Made by a program: the position numbers and the translations under genes
Notes under the pieces: generated by a model
What the model saw: only the letters and a program-made list of their open reading frames with translations
Told to the model about the DNA's origin: nothing
The model's database searches: none
Part shown: positions 57,815 to 64,000 of the stretch, piece after piece
Layout of the letters: each line of letters begins with the position of its first letter
How positions within the stretch are numbered: the first letter of the stretch is position 1
Origin: Luteimonas rhizosphaericola
GTDB taxonomy: Bacteria > Pseudomonadota > Gammaproteobacteria > Xanthomonadales > Xanthomonadaceae
Reading direction: 5' to 3'
DNA length: 64,000 nt
Assembly: GCF_029888045.1 (NCBI RefSeq)
Contig: NZ_JARXRN010000025.1
Coordinates: 340,368-404,367 of the forward strand

Positions 57815-58811
57815 CCCCATCGCCGAGGGTTCGGCGATCGATCCGCGGTCGCTCCCGGAGACGGTGCTGGCCGCGCGGGAGCCGGTGGTGCTGCGCGGCC
57901 TGGTCTCGCACTGGCCGCTCGTGGAGGCGGCGCGCTCCGCGGAAACCGCGATCGACTATCTCAAGCGCTTCGACCATGGCGGCATGCCGGTCACGGCCAC
58001 CGTCGCGGCGCCCGGCGAAGGCGGGCGCGTGTTCTACAACGCGGATTTCACCGGCTTCAACTTCCGCCGCGAGCAGGTGCCACTGGCGGTCGCGCTGGAG
58101 ACCCTGCGCAAGTACCTCGGCGATGCGTCCGCGCCGTCGATCTACGTCGCCTCGACCACGATCGACACCTTCCTGCCCGGGTTCCGCGCCGAAAACGACC
58201 TGGACCTCGCGCCCCGCGAGCCGCTGGCCAGCATCTGGTTCGGCAACCGCAGCCGCATCGCCGCGCACCAGGACCTGCCGCAGAACCTCGCCTGCGTGGC
58301 TGTGGGCCGACGGCGGGTGACCCTGTTCCCCCCGGACCAGCTGGCGAACCTGTACATCGGTCCGATCGATGCCACGCCGGCCGGGCAGGCCGTGAGCCTG
58401 GTGGACTTCGCCGCCCCCGACCTGAAACGCTTCCCGCGCTTCGCCGAAGCCATGCGGCACGCACAGGCCGCCGAACTCGCGCCGGGCGACGCGGTGCTGA
58501 TCCCCTCGATGTGGTGGCACCACATGGAAGGGCTCGAGGCCTTCAACGTCCTGGTGAACTACTGGTGGCGCGACGCGCCGGCGTGGATGGACACGCCGAT
58601 GAACACGCTCATGTACGCGCTCATGACCATCCGCGACCTGCCCCCGGCGCAACGCGCCATCTGGCAGGAGGTGTTCCGCCACTACGTGTTCGAGCCGGGC
58701 GAGGCCACCGCGGACCATATCCCCCCGCATGCGCGCGGAGTGCTCGCGCCGTTCGACGAGGCACGCGTGCGCGACCTGCGCGCGCGACTGCTGCAACGGA
58801 TCAACCGATGA
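57798..58811 (+). CDS. JmjC-like cupin (cupin_8) oxygenase
   Basis: A 337-residue protein of the cupin_8/JmjC family: PVVLRGLVSHWPLVEAA at the start and GGMPVTATVAAPGEGGRVFYNADFTGFNF. The iron site is His157-x-Asp159 in AAHQDLPQN, with the distal His in MWWHHMEG (241-242). With 2-oxoglutarate such enzymes hydroxylate proteins or small molecules. All metal ligands are present, so activity is plausible; the target is unknown. The GTG start overlaps the SapC end by 17 bases, and the stop overlaps the halogenase start (ATGA). Confidence 0.9.
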   Translation: MLPSPDPIAEGSAIDPRSLPETVLAAREPVVLRGLVSHWPLVEAARSAETAIDYLKRFDHGGMPVTATVAAPGEGGRVFYNADFTGFNFRREQVPLAVALETLRKYLGDASAPSIYVASTTIDTFLPGFRAENDLDLAPREPLASIWFGNRSRIAAHQDLPQNLACVAVGRRRVTLFPPDQLANLYIGPIDATPAGQAVSLVDFAAPDLKRFPRFAEAMRHAQAAELAPGDAVLIPSMWWHHMEGLEAFNVLVNYWWRDAPAWMDTPMNTLMYALMTIRDLPPAQRAIWQEVFRHYVFEPGEATADHIPPHARGVLAPFDEARVRDLRARLLQRINR

Positions 58812-60328
58812 GGACGACAGCCTTGGACACTTCCGATGACGACCGCGCGCGCAAGCCGGTCCGCCGCGTGGTCATCGCCGGCGGCGGCACGGCGGGGTGG
58901 ATGGCCGCCGCCGGCATCTCGAAGATGTTCGGCCGGGTGGTCGACATCACCCTGGTCGAATCCGAGGAGATCGGCACGGTGGGCGTGGGCGAGGCCACGA
59001 TCCCCACGCTCGTGACCTTCCACAGGGCGCTGGACATCGCGGAACAGGAGTTCATGTCCGCCGTCCAGGGCACGATCAAGCTCGGCATCTCCTTCGAGAA
59101 CTGGCTCGAGCGCGGCCACCGCTACATCCATTCCTTCGGCGTCAACGGCAAGGACCACTGGTCGGCCGGCTTCCAGCACTTCTGGCTGCGCGGACGCGCC
59201 GAGGGAATGGCCAGCGGCTACGAGGACTACTGCGTCGAACTGCAGGCCGCGTTGCAGGACAGGTTCGGCCACCTGCCCCGCAACGGCATCAACTACGCCT
59301 ACCACATGGACGCGAGCCACTACGCCCGCTTCCTGCGCCGCTTCAGCGAGACCAATGGCGTGAAGCGGGTGGAGGGGAAGATCGTCGAGGTCGCGGTCGG
59401 CGACGACGGCGACATCGCCAGCCTGAGCCTGGAGGACGGCAGCACGATCGACGGCGACTTCTTCGTCGACTGCACCGGCTTCCGCGCGCTGCTGATCGGC
59501 AAGGCGCTCAACGTCGGCTACGAGGACTGGTCGCACTGGCTGTTCAACGACAGCGCGCTGGCGACGCAGACCACCGCCGTGCGCGACGCGGTGCCGTACA
59601 CCCGCGCGATCGCGGGCACCGCGGGCTGGCAGTGGCGGATCCCGCTGCAGCACCGGGTCGGCAACGGCATCGTGTACTCCAGCCGCTACATCGCCGACGA
59701 CGAGGCCAGGCACGAATTCCTCTCCAGCCTCGAGGGCGAGATCATCAAGGATCCCTGGCCGGTCCGCTTCCGGCCGGGGCGGCGGATGAAGTGCTGGCAC
59801 CGCAACTGCGTGGCGCTGGGACTGGCGGGCAGCTTCATCGAGCCGCTGGAGTCGACCACGATCCACCTGATCCAGCGCGGCATCATGCATCTGCTGCAGC
59901 TGTTTCCGCAGGTGGTCACGCCCGCCGCGGTGGCGCAGTACAACGCGCAACTGGCGGAGGAACTGGTCCACGTGCGCGATTTCGTGGTGATGCACTACCA
60001 CCTCACCCGCCGGCGCGACACGCCGTATTGGCGCGCGATCGCGCAGATGGACATTCCCGACACGCTGCGGCATCGCATCGACCTGTTCCGCGAGACCGGC
60101 AGCGTCTTCCACGTGCCTGGCGAACTGTTCGGCGCCAACTCCTGGATCCAGGTGATGATGGGGCAGGGCGTCACGCCGCGTCGCTACCATCCCACCGCGG
60201 ACGCCATGAGCGAAGAGGGGCTCAGGCGGTTCCTCGACGACATCCGCGCGAACGTGCTCGCGACCGCGGGCAAGCTGCCGCCGCACATGGAGTACATGCG
60301 AAGTTACGCACCCGCGGCGCGCCCCTGA
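58808..60328 (+). CDS. tryptophan-halogenase-like flavoprotein of the glucan locus
   Basis: A 506-residue FAD protein: VIAGGGTAGWMAAAGISK (23-40), GVGEATIPT, the catalytic-type Lys91 in GTIKLGISFENW, the halogenase signature W274-Q-W276-R-I278-P279, and Glu348-Ser-Thr in EPLESTTIHL. These correspond to the Lys79 and Glu346 sites of PrnA. Xanthomonas enzymes from comparable TonB-receptor loci have been reported to brominate indoles, but the natural substrate is not known. It shares the operon with SapC and the cupin (ATGA overlap). An outcome involving a modified sugar, aromatic or protein cannot be decided here. Confidence 0.9.
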   Translation: MRTTALDTSDDDRARKPVRRVVIAGGGTAGWMAAAGISKMFGRVVDITLVESEEIGTVGVGEATIPTLVTFHRALDIAEQEFMSAVQGTIKLGISFENWLERGHRYIHSFGVNGKDHWSAGFQHFWLRGRAEGMASGYEDYCVELQAALQDRFGHLPRNGINYAYHMDASHYARFLRRFSETNGVKRVEGKIVEVAVGDDGDIASLSLEDGSTIDGDFFVDCTGFRALLIGKALNVGYEDWSHWLFNDSALATQTTAVRDAVPYTRAIAGTAGWQWRIPLQHRVGNGIVYSSRYIADDEARHEFLSSLEGEIIKDPWPVRFRPGRRMKCWHRNCVALGLAGSFIEPLESTTIHLIQRGIMHLLQLFPQVVTPAAVAQYNAQLAEELVHVRDFVVMHYHLTRRRDTPYWRAIAQMDIPDTLRHRIDLFRETGSVFHVPGELFGANSWIQVMMGQGVTPRRYHPTADAMSEEGLRRFLDDIRANVLATAGKLPPHMEYMRSYAPAARP

Positions 60329-60358
60329 GGCGGGCGCCACGCCGCCCACGGCAGACGG

Positions 60359-61597
60359 TCAGGGCTGGCGGACACGCCCCGCGGGATCGGCCGCGCCCGA
60401 GGCCACCGTGCCGAGCGACCGCAGTTTCGGCGCCACCATGGGGATGGTCAGCATCGTGCTGGCCACCGCCATCAGCAGCAGGGCGGTGAACGTGGCGCTG
60501 GTGATGATCGCCTTGTCGACCAGGATGTTGGCGAAGATGATCATGATCAGGGCCTTGGTCTGCAGCAGCCAGCCGATCATCGAGGCCTCGCCGGGCGGCC
60601 AGCGCAGCAGCCGGCCGGCCAGGTGCACCCCCGCGAGCTTGCCGGCCACCGAGGCCACCAGCAGCGCGCCCGCGGCCACGAACACCGCCGCGCCGCCCAC
60701 TTCCCACGACGTGCGCAGCCCGGTGCTGAGGAAGAACACCGGCATCATCACCAGCAGCACGTGGTGGCGCAGCAGGTCGAGCGTCTCCCGCTCGAACCAC
60801 TCCCCGTCCATCACCACGCCGGCGAGGAACGCGCCGACCATGTAGTGCAGCCCGGCCCAGTCGGCACCCAGGCCGCACACCGCCAGCCAGATGAGCATCG
60901 TGAACCAGCGGTCGCGCGCCGGGATCGCCCGCATCAGCCGCCGGAACGCCACGCATGCCAGTGCGAACGCGAGCAGGAACGCGACCTGCCGCCCGATCCG
61001 CTCCCAGTCCATCAGCACCAGCGCCAGCACGCCCCAGATCGCGATGTCGTCGAGGCTGGCATAGCGCAGGATCCGCTGGCCCAGGTGCGACCGCAGCAGC
61101 TGCAGCTTCTCCATCAGCAGGATCAGGATCGGCAGCGCGGTCACCGCGCACGCCATGCCCACGCCGACGACGAACTGCCAGGGTCGGCCGCCGGTGCCGA
61201 TCCAGCCGACGAAGCCGAGCATGCCCAGCGCCACCGCGGCGCCGGCCAGCAGCGGCACGCCCAGCGCCAGCCCCGCGGTCACCCCCGTCTCGCGTCGGTT
61301 GGCCCAGGCCTGGCGCACGTCCAGCTCGATGCCCGCGATCATCACGAACAGCATCACCGCCCACCACGCCAGGCCGTTGAGCGCGGTGATCACGTCGGGG
61401 TTGAAGACCGTGGCGTGCAGTTCGGGCATCGCCCGTCCCAGGACCCCCGGGCCGAGCAGGATGCCGGCGATGATCTGCACCACCACCAGCGGCGCCCAGT
61501 AGTCGGTCCGCAGCAGGCGCCAGACCAGGTAAGGCACAGCGAAGATGACCGCCATCGCGATCAGGAACAGCTCGGTGGTCGTGATCGCGTGCTGCAT
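60359..61597 (-). CDS. cation:proton antiporter (CPA2 type)
   Basis: A 412-residue protein with about 12 membrane segments and the CPA2 pattern: VVQIIAGILLGPGVLG, the first-half FVMIAGIELDVRQAWANRRE, and the second-half YASLDDIAIWGVLALVL, where the two Asp residues fit the ion-binding pair. Others are LHYMVGAFLAGVVMD and MPVFFLSTGLRTSW. It would exchange Na+ or K+ for protons. It sits between the halogenase and the sugar transporter with convergent and tandem neighbours; no role in glucan use is apparent. Confidence 0.9.
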   Translation of the reverse strand: MQHAITTTELFLIAMAVIFAVPYLVWRLLRTDYWAPLVVVQIIAGILLGPGVLGRAMPELHATVFNPDVITALNGLAWWAVMLFVMIAGIELDVRQAWANRRETGVTAGLALGVPLLAGAAVALGMLGFVGWIGTGGRPWQFVVGVGMACAVTALPILILLMEKLQLLRSHLGQRILRYASLDDIAIWGVLALVLMDWERIGRQVAFLLAFALACVAFRRLMRAIPARDRWFTMLIWLAVCGLGADWAGLHYMVGAFLAGVVMDGEWFERETLDLLRHHVLLVMMPVFFLSTGLRTSWEVGGAAVFVAAGALLVASVAGKLAGVHLAGRLLRWPPGEASMIGWLLQTKALIMIIFANILVDKAIITSATFTALLLMAVASTMLTIPMVAPKLRSLGTVASGAADPAGRVRQP

Positions 61598-61639
61598 GCG
61601 GGGCCCGGGGAGCGCGGGCGCCTATTTCATCACGGCCGG

Positions 61640-61663
61640 ACGCCCCGGCGGGAGCCGGGGCGT
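61640..61663 (-). terminator. hairpin between the sugar transporter and antiporter genes
   Basis: ACGCCCCGGC, GGGA and GCCGGGGCGT form a perfect 10-bp stem in the 85-base gap, about 20 bases past the transporter stop. No T-run follows. Confidence 0.55.
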
Positions 61664-61682
61664 GGGTTGGGCCTCGCCGGGC

Positions 61683-63146
61683 TCAGTGCCCGCCCTGCGC
61701 GGTGAGCTTGTCCAGGTCGATGCCCTGCCGGCGCAGCAGGCCGGGCGTGCGCGCGGCGTAGAACGCGAGGTAGGCGAAGCACACGACGCCGACGATGAAG
61801 CTGGTATGGATGCCGTGGTGGTCGGCGACCCAGCCCTGCAGCCAGCTCACCAGTCCGCCGCCCATGATCATCATCACCAGCAGGCTGCTGCCCTGTCCGG
61901 TGTTGCGGCCCAGGCCGGTGATGGCCAGGGCGAAGATGCACGGCCACATCGTGCTGCAGAACAGGCCCACGCTGATGAAGGCCACCACGCTGGTCATGCC
62001 GGTGGTGTTCATGCCGATCAGCAGCGCGGCGATGCCGCACAGCGCGAAGTACAGCAGCATCCGCGCCGGGTTGCCGCGGCTGGCGAAGGTGGCCGCGACC
62101 ATCACCACGATCACCGCGCCGTACAGCAGGAACTGGCCGACCGAATAGCCCGCGAAGCTGTTCACCGCGAGGAACACGCCGAACGCCAGGTACGGCAGCA
62201 GCAGGGTCAGCATCCGGCGCACGCCGATCGGGGCGCCGAACGCGCCCGCGGCGCCGGCCCAGCGGCCGATCATCAGGCTGGCCCAGTACAGCGACACGAA
62301 CGGCGCGATCATCGAGATGTCCAGCCCCAGGCCGCCCTGCTCGACCGGCAGCTTGAGGTACGCCGGCAGGTTGGCGATGGTCGAGACTTCCACGCCCACG
62401 TACACGAAGATCGCGATCATCCCCAGCACCAGCTGCGGGTACGAAAACGCCGACGGCTTGTGCGCGAGGCGCGCCGGATCTTCGGCCTCGTCGCGCGCGA
62501 TCTCCTCCAGGTCGATGTGGTTGGGCACCGAGGAGAACTTCAGGAACACCGCGACCAGCACGAACGCCGCGCCGAGGATCAGGTACGGCGTCTTCACCGC
62601 CTCGATGTTGGCGACGTTGCCGCCGGCCGCGACGCTGCCGAAGATCGCCAGGCTCACCAGCAGCGGGCCGATCGTGGTGCCGAAGTTGTTGACGCCGCCG
62701 GCCAGGGTCAGGCGCTGCGCGCCGGTCGCCGGATTGCCCATCATGATCGCCAGCGGGTTGGCCGCGATCTGCTGCAGCGAGAAGCCCAGGCCGACGATGA
62801 ACAGGCCCGAGAGCATCAGCCCGAACGAGCCGGCATTGGCCGCCGGATAGAACAGCAGGGTGCCCATGGCCGAGATCAGCAGTCCCAGCGCGATGCCGTT
62901 CTTGTAGCCGATCCGGTTGAGCACGTCCGCGCCGATCAGGCGCGAAGTGAGGAAATAGATGATCGAGCCCACCGTGTAGGCGACGTAGAACGCCACCGCC
63001 ACGTACTGGCTCTGCGCCTGGGTGAGCCCGAAGGCGTTCTTGAAGACGGGGATCAGGATCTCGTTGCTGGCGGCGACGAAGCCCCAGAAGAAGAACACGG
63101 TGACCAGGACGCCGAATTGCGACCAGCGGGTCTGATGGGTGGTCAT
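61683..63146 (-). CDS. sugar MFS transporter (FGHGAT/GluP-like)
   Basis: A 487-residue major-facilitator protein with 12 predicted membrane segments. Features of the fucose/glucose/galactose:H+ group (FucP, GluP) include [52 protein letters not shown] and the [13 protein letters not shown] loop. A cytoplasmic loop (about 232-262) is acidic. It should import the monosaccharide released by the GH3 enzyme. A promoter and LacI operator 161 bases upstream place it in the same regulon although the gene runs the other way. The ATG at 63146 starts [12 protein letters not shown]. Confidence 0.93.
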   Translation of the reverse strand: MTTHQTRWSQFGVLVTVFFFWGFVAASNEILIPVFKNAFGLTQAQSQYVAVAFYVAYTVGSIIYFLTSRLIGADVLNRIGYKNGIALGLLISAMGTLLFYPAANAGSFGLMLSGLFIVGLGFSLQQIAANPLAIMMGNPATGAQRLTLAGGVNNFGTTIGPLLVSLAIFGSVAAGGNVANIEAVKTPYLILGAAFVLVAVFLKFSSVPNHIDLEEIARDEAEDPARLAHKPSAFSYPQLVLGMIAIFVYVGVEVSTIANLPAYLKLPVEQGGLGLDISMIAPFVSLYWASLMIGRWAGAAGAFGAPIGVRRMLTLLLPYLAFGVFLAVNSFAGYSVGQFLLYGAVIVVMVAATFASRGNPARMLLYFALCGIAALLIGMNTTGMTSVVAFISVGLFCSTMWPCIFALAITGLGRNTGQGSSLLVMMIMGGGLVSWLQGWVADHHGIHTSFIVGVVCFAYLAFYAARTPGLLRRQGIDLDKLTAQGGH

Positions 63147-63291
63147 GGGGCCTGCCATTTCGAGTGGTGGGTCGGAAAACAAAGGGCGGCGGTCGGGTGT
63201 CTCCCCTCCCGACCGCCGCCGGCGCCGCATGGCCGGCTGCCAGCGATGCGCCTCTCCTCGCGTCGCGGCGCCGGCCCCCGGTGCACCGGTG

Positions 63292-63321
63292 CTTGTACAG
63301 GGGGCGTGACAACGTTGTCAA
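63292..63321 (-). promoter_or_regulatory. sugar transporter promoter with LacI operator overlapping the -35 box
   Basis: On the minus strand TTGACA (63321-63316) and TACAAG (63297-63292) are separated by 18 bases. The perfect palindrome TGACAACGTTGTCA (63307-63320) overlaps the -35, the same geometry as at the receptor gene. Confidence 0.72.
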
Positions 63322-63502
63322 ACCCGGGCGTCCGATACGCGCGTGGTCACGCGCAAGTCCTTGTCGTGGCGTGGAAACATGTGCGTTGCAGCATCGACAT
63401 CGCGCGGACCCTGCCGGGATGCGCGCGGTCGGTGCCCATCGCCGCTTGGCAGCCTCCCCGCGCATCGCTACCCTCCGCGCTCCCCATCTGCCCGCAGACG
63501 CC

Positions 63503-64000
63503 ATGGCCACCAGCGTTCCGACCCCGCCGCGCCTGCCGCCGCTCGCCCACGTGATCTTCGGCTCGCGCTGGCTGCAGCTGCCGCTGTACCTCGGCCTCAT
63601 CGTCGCGCAGTGCGTCTACGTATTCCTGTTCATCAAGGAACTCACGCACCTAGTGACCGACGCCAACACCCTGACCGAGCAGGGCATCATGCTGCTGGTG
63701 CTGGGCCTGATCGACGTGGTGATGATCTCCAACCTGCTGGTGATGGTGATCGTCGGCGGCTACGAGACCTTCGTCTCGCGCCTCGGGCTGCAGGGGCATC
63801 CCGACCAGCCGGAGTGGCTGAGCCACGTCAACGCCAGCGTACTCAAGGTCAAGCTGGCGATGGCGATCATCGGCATCTCCTCGATCCACCTGCTGAAGAC
63901 CTTCATCGCCGCGGGCGAGGTGGGCCTGCCGGTGTGCGGCACGACCGAGTTCATCGCCGCGGTGTCGGCGCATGCGGAGGCGGTCGCGGGCGGGCTCACG
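63503..64000 (+). CDS. UPF0114/TIGR00645 family membrane protein, cut by the right edge
   Basis: At least 166 residues from ATG 63503; the 3' end is off the window. Three or more membrane segments (about 25-45, 62-85, 115-135) and the family motifs [51 protein letters not shown] and [21 protein letters not shown] identify UPF0114 (YqhA-like). The function is not known. It is divergent from the sugar transporter; a TACCCT -10-like box is at 63469-63474. Confidence 0.9.
   Translation, partial: MATSVPTPPRLPPLAHVIFGSRWLQLPLYLGLIVAQCVYVFLFIKELTHLVTDANTLTEQGIMLLVLGLIDVVMISNLLVMVIVGGYETFVSRLGLQGHPDQPEWLSHVNASVLKVKLAMAIIGISSIHLLKTFIAAGEVGLPVCGTTEFIAAVSAHAEAVAGGLT

Noticed and set aside
61640..61663. 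A fourth operator for the LacI regulator in front of the antiporter
   Set aside because: The inverted repeat there is a GC hairpin with no TGACA half-site; it fits a terminator better.

Overview
The window is very GC-rich, densely coded chromosomal DNA from a gammaproteobacterium, most likely Xanthomonadaceae (Lysobacter/Luteimonas-like). Three things point there: a xanthomonadin-type aryl-polyene pigment cluster, GTAG-headed palindromic repeats of the kind described in Stenotrophomonas (SMAG/REP), and a TonB-receptor-based sugar-uptake locus with SapC, JmjC-cupin and halogenase-like genes. No tRNA, rRNA, CRISPR array, prophage or insertion sequence was seen. Both window edges cut genes: rsmG on the left and a UPF0114 membrane protein on the right.

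Layout. 0-3 kb: rsmG, then a divergent pair made of a 4'-phosphopantetheinyl transferase and an AMP-dependent ligase that fit the pigment pathway, then a small GlsB-type membrane protein. 3-9 kb: small stress or redox genes (PepSY protein, RibD-like reductase, FMN reductase), a 714-residue protein with no recognisable family, and a DUF5671 pair. 9-19 kb (mostly minus): xthA, two GGDEF-EAL proteins (one beside YfiR and a TonB receptor), a hypothetical and an aldehyde dehydrogenase. 19-27 kb (plus): gamma-carbonic anhydrase, then six genes joined by short overlaps (RDD, SpoIIM-like, DUF4129, DUF4350, MoxR, DUF58). 27-30 kb (minus): aroE, GNAT acetyltransferase, hemB, small membrane protein.

30-46 kb is the main pigment cluster. 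It has chorismatase XanB2 and a halogenase-type flavoprotein (minus). A chain of mostly overlapping plus-strand genes follows: ACP, membrane protein, PlsC and HtrB acyltransferases, two dehydratase-like hotdog proteins, LolA-like protein, MMPL exporter, FabG and a lipoprotein. A minus-strand unit holds a second halogenase-type flavoprotein, a GT2 glycosyltransferase, a chain-length factor and a ketosynthase; a divergent YdcF-like gene ends the cluster. The implied route is chorismate to hydroxybenzoate, activation by the ligase, loading on ACP, iterative type II polyketide extension and reduction, tailoring, then transfer to a lipid or outer-membrane carrier.

46-49.4 kb: a DPP-IV-like S9 peptidase and a GST-like protein. 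49.6-63.2 kb is a LacI-controlled glycan-utilisation locus: GH3 glucosidase lipoprotein, LacI regulator, large TonB receptor, SapC, JmjC-cupin, halogenase-like protein and a sugar MFS transporter, with a cation:proton antiporter in between. Three copies of the operator TGACARCGYTGTCA lie in front of the GH3, receptor and transporter genes. In two of them one half-site doubles as a TTGACA -35 box. This ties the locus together as one regulon and is the clearest regulatory result in the window.
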